The notes beneath the pieces were generated by a model. It was given only the letters and a program-made list of their open reading frames with translations, made no database searches and had not been told where the DNA came from. This document shows, one piece after another, positions 22,609 through 33,843 of a stretch of DNA of 64,000 nucleotides. The position numbers were made by a program, and so were the translations under genes. The stretch comes from Ciborinia camelliae. Its lineage: Eukaryota > Ascomycota > Leotiomycetes > Helotiales > Sclerotiniaceae. Location of the stretch: the NCBI GenBank assembly GCA_025890175.1, contig JANPYM010000010.1, positions 215,498-279,497 on the forward strand, written 5' to 3'. Position 1 is the first letter of the stretch, and each line of letters begins with the position of its first letter.

Positions 22609-23814
22609 GAGAGGATGGGATTAATATTAATACGGATAAACATGGGAGTTTCAACCACTCTTATTTTATCCAACCCCAAGGCCTATGTGGGGATAGGATT
22701 AGGGAATATACACAGATACGAAGGGGTTTCTCGAGGGTTAACCAAACAAACGGTTCTTTTCACACAACGGTACTTTACCACAGGAGCATCCTGCGAAAGG
22801 GTAATGGTGCCCCCTTTGCAAGGGATGAGGTCTCGGCAAATTCCACAGACGATTATGGCTTGGGGAAAGTTTTAGTCCTTGTTCCTATTGCAAAGGTTTC
22901 TCTTACTGGCGCTAAATATTTTACATATCATAGGCGCATGACATGACATGCTTCGCGTAGTATTTATTACAATAGCTATAGATAGACCAAATCGATTATG
23001 AATTTATTATGATACCTACATCACAACATAACCCTCTGGATACATAAATACGTATCCCAATTAGGAGGAGTACCTATAACAACTATGTAAAAAAAAAAAC
23101 ACATATTAGAACATCAAAGATGTACAGCGCTCACATTCTTATTCTCTCCAAAGTCCCCTATAAGAAGATGTAACATGAGAGTTTCCAATAGTCCGGACCG
23201 GACTGTAGTCCGAATGTAAAAGCTGTGAATGTTCAAGCAACTAATGTGCGGATTTTGCAATACATTCATGCCATCTGATATCAATGATTAGATAATCAGG
23301 TTGACCTTTAGCTACCTATGAATGGGCTTGTAGAATACTAGGTAGGTACTTATATGTATAAATAAAATAAAATAAAATAAGAATACAAACTTCCAACCCC
23401 TTTCCCTTCCTCATCCATTTTCCTTTCCCATTCTAGGTATTCACACATGACCACCATTCACACTTGTTATATTATGAGAAAACTCCGGTAATCAAATCAA
23501 TCACGGATATTAATTGCTCACCTTCCAGCAGAAATACTTCTTCTCGCCGTTTATATTCTTCGTCGGTGTCTACGTCTACACTTGCATGTACATCACATTA
23601 CATTACAATATTGTAGATACTGCTCCTCATGTATCTTTCTCTATGGGGATATCTATTGAATCTACAATATACCTATCAATATCATATCATATTTAGTCAA
23701 TAACAGACATCAAGCATTTTTGGCTATCTGTTCCCAGAGAAACAGGAGTTATCAATCAACTATCCACTATCCACGACTCGACTCTGAAACCCCTCAACTT
23801 TAAACCACAGAAAA
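22609..23814. other. Intergenic spacer
   Basis: A 1.2-kb AT-rich spacer between two genes on the same strand. (AAATA)n at about 23358–23383 and an A-run at about 23090–23100. No gene seen; the open frame at 22615–22875 has no support. Confidence 0.5.
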
Positions 23815-26245
23815 ATGACCCCAGAAGAAGAATCCCCCCAGCAAGCCTCCCCGCAAGAGAAATCACCAGGTGAAGAAAAAGTGAATAGAGCCCAGAGTGC
23901 GAACGATAAACCCAAGAATCCCGATACAGAAAATAGAAAAGGTAGAAGAGAGGGTGAAACCAAAGAAGAGAGAGAAGCTAGACATCAGAGGAGACATGAA
24001 AGACATCGAGAGAGAAGAGAGAAAAGAGTGGATGATCTTACGTACAATGAGTCTGCATCGTCGAAGCTGAGACGAGTGAAATCGGGGAGTGAGAAGAGTG
24101 ATAGAGAGGGTCGAGAAGAGAAGCGGGGAATGTTTAGTAAGAGTCGAAAGAGTATTGGGAGAGGGATTATGGCGCTTGGGAAGGTGGTTGCTGGGGGGAT
24201 GGTTGGTGATGAAGGTAGTGAGAATGTGAAAGATTATGGGGAGAGGAGGCGGGAAATAGAGGGTGAGATGGGTGATAGAATTCATGATGAAGAATATAGG
24301 GGGAGGCGAAGAAGAAGACGGCGCAGGACCGTGGGGGAAGATGGTGAGGAGCGAGGCAGGGATGCTGTGAAGCGGAAAGTACGATTCGATATTGAATCTC
24401 CCGCTCCAGGGGAAGTACGACGTAGTGAGGAGCAAAATCAAGATTCCAAGGAAGAAAGCGTCCGGAAACCTACACCTCGTCCCGCCAAGCTTCCGATAAA
24501 ACCCTCATCCTCACTCTCCTCGAGTCCCCCAGTAAGGGTAGCAGATCATTACACAGACAGCCACCAAGAAAAAGCCCATCTCGAACACGAAGCCCAACGC
24601 AAAAAATACACTCCCCTTCTCATCCCATCACCTCCAAAATGTCCATCTCCAAAAACAAAGGATATAGAAGAGCAGAAGCGAGGGGCTAGAGAAGTAGAAG
24701 AACGAAGTATCATCGAAGCTCAGAAGCTCAGTCTCGCCAAGCGAGAACGAGAACGAGAAGCCCGAGAAAACGCCAAGCGGGCGAGCAACGAACGCGAAAA
24801 AGCGGATCAGAGAAAAAAAGAGCAAGCAGCTATACGTCTCCAAGCCGCCGAAGCCGAGAGGGAGAAAAAACAGAAAGAGGAGTGGGAACGACGTGCTGCG
24901 AAAGAGAGGAAGGCAAAAGAGGAGTGGGAAAATGCTGCGAGAGAACGACAGGCAGTAGAGAGAGAGAAAGAAAAAGAGAATCGACGAAGAATGGAATCCA
25001 TCCGTAAAGCCGAGGAAGAACGCATCGCAAGGGAGAAAAAAGAGCAAGAGAATTCACGGCGATTACAGGAAGAAAGAGAGGAAAAAGAACATCGAGAACG
25101 TCTCGCCAAAGCGGAAAAGGAACGTCTAGCGAGAGAGGAAAAAGAACGCCAAATCCAACTATCACGAGAGAAACACTTGCAAGAGCAAGAGCGCCAACAA
25201 CAAGAAGCCAAGGAGCGTCTCAAGCAACAAGAAATCGAAGCCCAGCGCCAAGCCGAAGCTACGCGACGCGCCCAAAGACGAAAAGAAGAACAAGAGCGAC
25301 GAGCCCGCGAGAAGGCACGCCAAGAAGAAGCGCATCGAAAAGCCGAAGTCGCGCGTCGGGAAAAAATCAAACGGGAGCAAGAACAGGAATACGCACGTCG
25401 GAAGGTAGAAGAGGAGCAAGCGCGTCTTGTACAAATGCAAATGCAAATCCAAATGCAAATGCAAAAAGAAAAAGAAACTCAACGACAAATAGAAGCGCAA
25501 CGACATCTCGAAGCCCAGCGCCAAGCTCTCGAGTTCGAAGTCCAAAAACAAGTCCAAGTACAAAAACAAAAACAAGCACAAGAACAAGAACAAGCACGCC
25601 GCAAAGCCACAGCCGAGCGCCTCCTCCTCGAACAGCAGCGCAAAGCCGAAATCGAAAAACTTGCACGTCTAGCTGCCGAGAAAAGAGATTCAGAGCGTCT
25701 TCGTCACGAGGCCGACGCAGTTCGGATCCGCGCTAACAACAATATCGCTGCTGCTGCGAGAAACGAAGCCGTCATCGCGTTACAGAAAGAAAACCAAAAC
25801 CAAAACCAAAAACAAGCAGCATTCCAACAAATCAAAGCCGCACCAATCCTCGTACAAAAACGCATTGCCGCGCTCGAAGAACAGGGGAACCCACAAAACC
25901 CCCCCCGCGGTAAAAAAACCAACGCGTGAAAATCTCAATTTGTGTCCTCCCCCTCCCCCTCCTCCTCCCCCTCCACCTTCCNNNNNNNNNNCTCCCCCTC
26001 CTCCTCCCCCTCCACCTTCCCCTCCTCCTCCCCCTCCCCAAGCACCCAAGCGATGCATCGGCAACATGGAGCGGACGATGCTCGAAGGCTTTGTACCGGT
26101 GAGCGGAACCGAGAAGCCGCCACCGCCGCAGCCGCAGCCGCGGCGATGGATCGGGAATATGGAGCGCACGATGCTGGAGGGATTTGTGCCACTGAGCGAG
26201 GAGGAAATCGAGATGAGGACGAGGAGGAGGAGGAACGCGAGATGA
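23815..26245 (+). CDS. Highly charged coiled-coil protein with repeated C-terminal GNMERTMLEGFVP motif
   Basis: Function unknown. The first 704 codons are continuous: an acidic/basic low-complexity N-terminus, a small non-charged stretch (SIGRGIMALGKVVAGGMVG) near residue 115–135, a poly-Arg patch, then about 400 residues of Arg/Glu/Lys/Gln helix (positions about 24,650–25,830), almost certainly a long coiled coil or single alpha-helix. The frame closes at 25929. A second frame continues as poly-proline, crosses a gap of ten N (25982–25991), and encodes two copies of IGNMERTMLEGFVP ending at 26245. Two explanations fit: an intron 25910–26042 (GTAAAA donor, AAG acceptor, correct phase), or a miscalled run of eight C at 25899–25906. 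I annotate one gene across both parts. The function of the motif is not known to me. Confidence 0.7.
25953..26038. repeat. CTCCCCCT-type repeat split by an assembly gap
   Basis: The 29-base string beginning CTCCCCCTCCTCCTCCCCCT and ending CCACCTTCC is present on both sides of the ten N at 25982–25991. Probably an unclosed gap inside a tandem repeat, with true length unknown. Confidence 0.8.
25982..25991. other. Assembly gap (10 N)
   Basis: Ten undetermined bases. The fixed size suggests a placeholder. Confidence 0.98.
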
Positions 26246-26586
26246 GGTTGTGAGGTTGTGGGGGCGTGGCGGGGAAAGGAAGGAAGGAAGGGAGGGAGAA
26301 AGGGAGGGGAGTATTGTGATATGTTGTGTTGTATGTATGTATGTACATAGCAAGCCTAGAAGATTTCAAGCAACGAAATGATATATCCGGATACCTATAC
26401 CTATGTATATGTGCGCGGCTACATGGATCAACATCCATCCATCTTGACAAAACAGTTTAAATTCAACTTCGATTCTTCAGAAGGGTATCGCTCTTCGTTC
26501 CTTCGTTGATTCCTATAATATATATAATATATGCATGCACGCCCGACCCACCAAAGACGCCCGATTCGCTACCGTACCAAAAATGC
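26246..26586. other. Convergent spacer
   Basis: A 341-bp spacer between two 3' ends. It holds a GGAAGGAAGGAAGG tract and (TGTA)n at about 26330–26345. No gene seen. Confidence 0.5.
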
Positions 26587-28424
26587 TCAGCACCTAACCT
26601 CAATACCGCCCCGACTAACCGTCAGATACTTGACGCCCTTATAAGGTTTAATGCCCTCTCCCAGTCCTCTACTCTTCTTCGTATCGACCATTAAACTTTC
26701 CACTTTGATCCCACTTGCCAGCCACCCCTTAACCGAGAAGCTAACTGCAGCCGAACTAGGCATTAGGATTTTATTCTGAGCCACTCTTCTTGCGTCTTTA
26801 TGTTCATTATTGGAAGAGGTTTCCATTTGGGTTTTCTCCGGGGCGCTTTGATATGTTTCGGTGTCATAGTCGTATTCTCCGTCAAGTCTGAAACTATTCC
26901 GATCGTATTCCTCTTCACTCGATAATGGCCCTACGACTGTACACCGCAAAGTGGCACCACCTGCTATCGCATCTCTAGCTGGTATATGCCATTCTAAGTT
27001 CTTTTCGCCTGGGTTATATGTTGTATCGCCTCTACTCGCTTTGATTTCCGATAGATTCCGTACATCGGCTGGTAATGGTACCGTGACTACTAAGTCTTCG
27101 ATAATGGGTGATGTACTATGACCACTACTGCCACCAAGGTTGCCACTAAGACCACCGCTAAATTGAGATGCAGCGCGGCTTAGATGTGCTGCTGCATTGC
27201 TATTGCTTCTGGAATTAGAGCCCGGGGAGATGGAGGAATTACCCTGACCAGAAACCTTGACAATGAAGAGTCGAACCTCGAAATCGGACCCGGTAGCCCC
27301 AAGACTAGTTTTGACTTCAATGTTGACGGGCAATTTTAAATGAGATGCATTTGCCACACCCGACTTTCCACCCGTGGAAGGAAGTAAGTCAACTTCATAT
27401 CCAGCTAGAACAAACCGTCCATCTGGTGGCACGAAGCTCAACTCCCCTGGCTTTTCCCTCCATCTTGCTAATCTGACACATGGATGAAAAACTGGTAATT
27501 CCATGACGCTGCTCACGTTTTGTCTACCAGATGGTGTGGACAAATTTAGGAGTAGGTCTGGTACTCCAGATATTTTTGACGTGAATGCAATAGTCCCGTT
27601 TGCAAATGCAGCCAATGGGCGACCAGACGGCGCAAGAGTAACAGTAAGTGTCTCGACTAGATCCACGTATAATTCATTCGAGGTATGTCGAACATTTGCT
27701 CTTCTCCAAGGAACCACTGGTGTATTAGCAGCGAGTGATCCTGTGGAGGATAACCCAGACATGCCCGAACTCGACGGAGTTGCAAAGCCGGGTTTCCTGC
27801 AAGATACATCTTAGCAATGTTCCATATTGCCAACTACAGTATCCCATAAAGATGGGGTATATACTCACCCAGGAATATTGATCCCCCCCAATAACTTCCC
27901 AATCCACCCCTCCACCTCTACCATATCCCTCAACGCATTAGGTTCAGTGGAGCTCACCGTGCCCGCATCACACATTTCATTTAACAACTGAGCCACCACA
28001 TCATAGCTACTTTCTATCTTTTGCGCCAACAAAGGCGCACCCACGAATTCCTCCAAGACATCGATGACTCGGTGTAAGAACTCGAGAGCTAGGAGGGGTT
28101 CGATTTCCGAGGACGAAGTGAGACAGAACAGTAGGTTCGAGTGTATGAGACTAAAGAGAAGCGTAGGTGGAGATGTATTGGGGAGATATATTAAACTTGG
28201 TCGTGGGATGGGATGTGCGAGATATAGGGGGAGGAGTTGGGTGGAGGAAAGAGGTCGGGAGGTGTAGGTGTTTTGGAGGAGAGGTCGACTGCATGGTACA
28301 TTAGCATTGGGAGCTTACGAGCACAGCGAGCTGCGAGACCGAGAGGGAGGTTGAAGCTTCAAAGTAAGGCCATTACTTACTTATGTTCATCATAGATGTA
28401 CAATGCCTCAATAGCACCATTCAT
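26587..28424 (-). CDS. APM3: AP-3 adaptor complex mu subunit
   Basis: The medium chain of the AP-3 coat, which sorts cargo with tyrosine-based signals from Golgi/endosome directly to the vacuole. Three exons (28424–28381, 28288–27869, 27796–26587) join in phase to 557 aa. The N-terminal longin-like domain starts with MNGAIEALYIYDEH and continues LLPLYLAHPIPRPSLIYLPN, IEPLLALEFLHRVIDVLEEF and APLLAQKIESSYDVVAQLLN. The linker VPWRRANVRHTSNELYVDLV is the standard start of the mu homology domain, followed by ISGVPDLLLNL, FHPCVRLARW, SFVPPDGRFVLAGYEV, LEWHIPARDAIAGGATLRC and the terminus KPYKGVKYLTVSRGGIEVRC. A Ser/Asn/Gly-rich insertion sits in the mu domain (about residues 370–410). Confident. 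Confidence 0.94.
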
Positions 28425-28629
28425 GATTTCTCGTTAATTATTATCAAGACATTTATTATATTGGATATCTTGTACACCTTGTGCATCCAGATCCAGATCA
28501 ATTGCGGTCCTCGCGGGGCGGGGCGGATTAATGCGGCCGCTTATATTTATTTACTCCAGTAAGGTTAAAACCAAGCTTATAATAGAAATAGAAATCCCAA
28601 GCCTATTTCCAACCTCCCAGACCGAAACA
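28425..28629. promoter_or_regulatory. Divergent promoter region APM3 / DMAC1-like gene
   Basis: Only about 205 bp separate the two starts. A GC-rich patch (GCGGGGCGGGGCGG and GCGGCCGC at about 28510–28540) stands out in AT-rich surroundings. Confidence 0.45.
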
Positions 28630-29049
28630 ATGGCTCCAAATTCCGTTCAAGCGCTCGATCGACAAGAGAGACTCACGGATGTCTTGAAAAAAGATGAGGC
28701 ACAATGGCAGGATGATTGTTTACCTTGTCGACTTACTGGTATGCTTTCCCCGTTTTTACTTTCCCCCTCAAACACCCCTCCTTCAATCCCTCTTCCCCCC
28801 CCACAATTGCTTCAATTGCCATCTTCCACTGTTCCTTCATTCCACCACATACCAACTAACCCCTCAGGATCCTTCGCATTCATCGGCCTAGGAATCTACA
28901 GCTACGTCTCCGGTCACTCTCAACTAAAAGCTCAAGAATCCAAAATCCTCAAAAGCAAATCTATGTTCGGCATGAAGAGTCGACAAACTGGTATTACTGG
29001 TATTGCATTGACGCTTGTTGGGATGGGGCTTTGGAGACTGCGGAATTAA
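28630..29049 (+). CDS. Small mitochondrial membrane protein, DUF4536/DMAC1-like
   Basis: Two exons (28630–28738 and 28868–29049) give 96 aa. The signature DDCLPCRLTGSFAFIGLGIYSY is typical of the DUF4536 family, whose human member DMAC1 (TMEM261) helps assemble the distal membrane arm of respiratory complex I. Features are a charged N-terminal helix, the CxxC-like DCLPCR pair, two hydrophobic segments (FAFIGLGIYSYVSG and GITGIALTLVGMGLW), and a basic loop between them (KSKSMFGMKSRQ). Whether the fungal protein has the same role is inference. Confidence 0.82.
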   Translation: MAPNSVQALDRQERLTDVLKKDEAQWQDDCLPCRLTGMLSPFLLSPSNTPPSIPLPPPQLLQLPSSTVPSFHHIPTNPSGSFAFIGLGIYSYVSGHSQLKAQESKILKSKSMFGMKSRQTGITGIALTLVGMGLWRLRN

Positions 29050-29243
29050 GATTCTCTGCTCTGCGATCTCTGGCCGAGAGAACTACTTTATGAATATTGG
29101 CGTTTTGGTGTTTGGAGATTCCGCTCACACGAAATCAGATGATACTCGATGAAGAATGAAGGAAGAAAGATGCAAAAAATGCATTCTATGAATGGCACAA
29201 TGGTATCTAAGATAACTATACTGTACAAATATTTCAAACTCGC

Positions 29244-30460
29244 TCACTCATACTCCGCCACGGCTTGTCCCTCCATCGCGGCCTTTGTATCCCAATGTAG
29301 TTTTTCCTTTCGCAACTGCCTTTTCACGAATATCATCGTAAGGCAGACCGAGGCGAAACCCCAGAGATATGGCAATCCCCAACCAATTCCGAATCCGATA
29401 TTTTCGGGCAAGGTCATGATGATGACTGTCGATACGATCGCAATACATATGAGACCGATCCCCCAAGCCCACGTCAAGACCATCATCATGCGCCGAAATA
29501 CTGGACTGACTTCATATCTCCTCATTACATTGCTTCGATATACAACCCCTCCTTGGCCTTCTACTGCACCGGCATCTTCGATAATGGCCAATAATGCGGG
29601 ACGCCAGATTTTCCCCTTCTCTGTCGATGACATGTTGAATGGCAGTCGCTTTTTCCGCATTGTTTGAATCGCAGAAAATATGAACATGAATCCGAACCAG
29701 TAGCATATCGTCGGAGAAGGCATAGCGCATAGGCGCACCCATGGGTTGGAAGGAATGGTACCTACTATAAGTTCGATTTCTACAAAGGTAATGGCAATCA
29801 TGAAGTTGACGTGAAGAAATTCAAGCTGGAGTATAAATTAGCCACAAATTTAAACCATTGAATGAGTTGTACTGCTTACCATTCCCCATCTTGTCCATCC
29901 TACTGGTCTCCATCTCGGCGCTGTCTTTGCGCGAAATAGTTTCAGCGATCGAAACCCGTAATGTGAGAAACTGATCATTCCATAGACACTTGTTATGATA
30001 GCGAAAACTAAACGTTGAAGGTTAGAAATGGTGGGATATGGAATGGAAGGTAAACGAAGAGATTCTTACTATCTTGTAACCTCATGTTTGTGCCAAAGTT
30101 CAAGGCATAATAATATGTAATTGGTAAACAAGCCAGGTCAAGCGTTATGAGTGTAAGCCCAATCCATAATTTCATTTGCCTCCTTCGATGTGGTGTGTGT
30201 AAAGGAGGTAATGGTTCTCTTATCCCAAATGTTTGCGAAGGTGCTGAATTCTCACTCGGTGTTTGGAAATTATGCGTTGATGATTCTGATGGTTGAAGCG
30301 GCGTGTTTTTATTCGATACATCTCGTGTATTCTGCCCTTCTTCATTTTGTAATTGTGCAGTTGACCCTTCATCATGATGCCCATCGTATTGTCCATCATC
30401 ATGATTATGCTGTTCAGCCTCCTTCACCTCGTCATCTTTAAATGCATTAAACTCGGGCAT
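29244..30460 (-). CDS. Six-TM fungal membrane protein, function unknown
   Basis: Three exons (30460–30070, 30007–29880, 29825–29244), phases consistent, 366 aa. The first 95 residues are hydrophilic, acidic and His/Asp/Gln-rich (HNHDDGQYDGHHDE), then come about six membrane segments: WIGLTLITLDLACLPITYYY, VFAIITSVYGMISFSHYG, FMIAITFVEIELIVGTI, PTICYWFGFMFIFSAI, VLTWAWGIGLICIAIVST and GWGLPYLWGFASVCLTMIFV. I recognise the layout as a common fungal integral-membrane family but cannot name a function. The His/Asp-rich N-terminus could bind metal, which is speculative. Confidence 0.8.
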
Positions 30461-30935
30461 GTTGAGAAGAGGATAAATTAAGCGCTTGCCATATGTGATA
30501 ATACTGTATTTCTTTGCAGGAATTTGGGACGAGACAATGAACGAATGGGATGAGATAGATAAATGGTATAAGTTATTAAGTTACAATTAGGAAATCATTG
30601 ATGATTTTACGAAGTAGTTGTGAAATTGAATTGAATCAAATGGTATGCGATAAGAAGGAAGTTGAAAGAAAAGAATGTATCTAAGATTATTTGATTTGAT
30701 ACTTCCTACCCATCCACCAGTACTTACTCGTGTTTTCGTATTGGAGGGTGACATTTTCCATTTTCTATGTGTGTACTGTCATCAAACAATATTTGATACA
30801 GGTATTGGATGCTTTGACGTATGTTGGGTGATGATGTAATTGTCCACTTTGTCCGCCTGCATATTCTCTGATCCTGCTTTCTTCCTTCCACTCCAGCTGC
30901 AAGCGATAACTTTGATTGGCCCGCGACCAAAGCAC

Positions 30936-30971
30936 AACCTTGGAAGCCTTATGCCTGGTAAGGTCAAGGTT
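30936..30971. promoter_or_regulatory. Nested inverted repeat upstream of RRP4
   Basis: AACCTTG (30936–30942) pairs with CAAGGTT (30965–30971), and inside it CCTTA (30947–30951) pairs with TAAGG (30959–30963). It lies about 205 bp before the RRP4 start. It could be a dimeric factor site or chance. Confidence 0.35.
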
Positions 30972-31175
30972 CGCAAATCACAGAGTTTCATTTCAGCCTT
31001 CAGCCTTGGACGTGCTTGTCTAGCGCCTGCAAGGAAGAGGGCATACGCCGGCAATCACGTGTCGCGGGTGGAGAAAAATGTTTGGATCGAGAGATTATTT
31101 TGAAGCTTGGATCGGTTTGAAGGTATCAATATCCACAGCCTCGTATCAAAAAAATCGTAATTTTCTATTTACATC

Positions 31176-32254
31176 ATGGCAATTACGATTATTGCACCGG
31201 CTTCTGCTACGGTACCTCATCCTAGGGAAGATTCATCTGATCAGTCTGATGATGGAGGTGCTGATTTAGAAGGGGATCTTGATATGCGACCAGCCAAACG
31301 GGCAAAGCATCAAGATATTGTTACACCTGGTGAAATAATCACTGATGATCCTCAATGGATGAGGTATAGCTACCTCTTTTCTACCTGCAAAGTTTCCCGC
31401 AAGAAGTCATAGCTAACAAAACTTCTAGAGGTCATGGCACATATGTAGCTCCTGCCAGTACTGAAATTATAGGAACTGTAGCAGGCACAGTTCAAAAAAC
31501 AAACAAACTTCTCTCAGTACGACCATTGCGCGCCCGCTATACTCCAGAAATCGGTGACCTTATTGTCGGACGAATTATAGAAGTACAAAGCAAGAGGTGG
31601 CGTGTTGATATTGGAGCTCCAGTTCTTGCAAATCTACCACTCTCAGCAATCAATCTTCCCGGAGGAATTCAACGAAAGAGAACGGAAACCGATGAACTTC
31701 AAATACGAACCTTCTTCTCGGAAGGAGATTTACTGGTTGCCGAAGTCCAACAATTATATCAAGATGGAAGCTCCAGTTTACACACGAGAAGTTTGAAGTA
31801 TGGAAAGCTGAGGAATGGAGTTTTCATGGCTGTTAGTGGAACTGGTGGGGGTGGAGGTGTGGTTCGGGCTAGAAGACAAGTCTGGACTATCGATACAGTA
31901 CACAACGGTGGGAAGGTAGATGTTATTCTTGGGGTCAATGGATTTATCTGGATTTGCAAGAATGTTGAAATGAAGGAAGGGGAGACTTCAATCACAAGAA
32001 TCGAGGAAAGTGTTAGCAGCTCGGCATATTCAAGTCAAAACGATGAAATCACCCCAGATACGAGGAGAGAAATCGCAAGAATAAAGGGGGTTATTCAATT
32101 GTTGGTGGAAGAAGGATTGAGGGTTGACGAAGAAATGGTTACAAGAGGGTATGAAGCTGCTGTTGAGGTAGATGATGAGAATGAGGGTGAAAGTAGTGCG
32201 TATGTCGGAGGAGAAATAGGCAAACGGGTCTTAAGTCTGATAAGCGGAACATGA
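31176..32254 (+). CDS. RRP4: Exosome complex component Rrp4
   Basis: Rrp4 is one of the three S1/KH cap proteins of the RNA exosome, guiding RNA into the barrel in nucleus and cytoplasm. Exons 31176–31363 and 31429–32254 join as [19 protein letters not shown] for 337 aa. Domains in order: N-terminal acidic extension with a basic patch (RPAKRAKH), the Rrp4 N-terminal domain [20 protein letters not shown], the S1 domain [21 protein letters not shown] with [11 protein letters not shown] and [20 protein letters not shown], and a KH-type region [32 protein letters not shown] is highly conserved in the family. Insertions rich in Gly and Ser occur in the KH region. Confident. Confidence 0.94.
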
Positions 32255-33843
32255 AAACAGCATTGAAATTTATGGGAATCAAAAAGCACATATCAGGGTC
32301 AACATATACTTTAACAAATTTGAAGAATGAAAGAATAAGGGCAGCAGCCATGAACCGAGGTAAGATGATAATCGCCGACGGTTAACAAAACAGATAGAAA
32401 TACAAATTAATTAAAACCTTCTTTGTAGATAATGAAATAGGTATATATTGCGAACGAAAGTATGATGTGGCAGCCGAGGTAAAGATGATAATAACTTGTT
32501 GGTACCAAGATCCAACGGTTAGATACCAGGTAGAAGTATTAATTGATTCTTGAATCTTGAATCTTGTTGAGCCTTTTCTCGCACCGTCGTACTGTCGTAT
32601 AATATCCAAATTTTCTCGGACCACCTGTTCTGACTAGGGACTCCTGAAACTCCGGAGACAGTTTGGACTTTCGGAGATCTCGTCTCGGTTATCAACCTAT
32701 CATGATTTCACAACACATCTACCCGCTATATGGATATCTATGGGTGTATATGCGTTACACCAAATTGATATTATGGATGGTCCAAATAATATACCTCAGG
32801 TATGGGATGGCAATTATACGTAAGGTGAGGTAACCTTAGGATATATTCCGTCGCTTAGGTTGCTTAATCCTCATTTCAAGTTTTAACTAATCAAATCCTT
32901 ATTGCCGAAAATGGGTTCCAAAGATAGAAATAGGTAAGATCAAGTCCGAATCTCCAATTTGTGAAAGGCGATTAGGCTGGATAAGTATACTTAACTACCC
33001 AGGTAGGTAGGTGGTTAAAGTTGGTTGTCAAGATGGGAACCGTACTCCGGCGTTTGAAAGGAAAGTCCCATGAGTCCAATGATTGATCTTCCCGTCGTCC
33101 CGAAAACTTACGAACCGACAAGACCCTTTCTCCCATTTTCATTCCACACCTGACATCATGAGCTCCCGTTCCCAATCCAATAATAGGTGAGATGGCGACG
33201 ACTGGATTCCTAATTATGGGACAGCTGCATTTGGGTTATCGGAGTTAGACTCAGTTAGCTCATGAAATTTCCCTTGCCAACAAGGGTCCTCCATCTTTCC
33301 GCCGACACCATGCCGTTTTGAGTTCCGGGAGATTTTAAAGCTCCCGCCGCTATCAGATTATTTTTTCTTCGCTTCACTCGATTAATAATTATCAATCGGA
33401 GATGCAGCGCCAAAATAGCAAAATCGTAACATAGACCCAGAGGGATGTCACAAGTTTTTGCTGGTAAATCTCCACATTAGGAAAGATCCATGTGTTGTTT
33501 CGGAGACTACTTACTACTTACTCCCTACGAATTATTCTAGGATCAATTTTTGCCCTATGGAGTGGATCGAAGATGGGCGAAAACATGTCATGGATTTTTC
33601 GGAGTTTGCAGAATAGATGAGAAGGTTTTGCATTATGCTTGAAAATATTCACTGGGTCTTGGGGGGATGGCAATTGAGGATCTGTGTATATATAAATCAA
33701 GTTTGGTTCTCATTTTTTTATATTCTTCTTCTCTATCATCATCAATACCATCATCACTTCAATAAACATTCAACTCTTCACATTTTCAATACTCGCACTT
33801 ACTACTTCTCACATCTTCCACATCTAATACCACATCTATCAAA
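32255..33843. other. 1.6-kb intergenic region; promoter of the alcohol dehydrogenase gene
   Basis: No gene seen. The distal half is AT-rich, with AGGTAGGTAGGT at about 33001. The final 150 bp before the ATG at 33844 form a C/T/A-rich leader (TCATCATCAATACCATCATC), typical of well-expressed fungal genes. TATATATAAATCAAG at about 33685 could be a TATA element. Confidence 0.45.

Noticed and set aside
24628..25922. Several antisense frames opposite the coiled-coil gene rich in Phe, Leu and Ser
   Set aside because: Direct complement of GAA/GAG/AAA-rich codons. The apparent membrane-protein look is an artefact.
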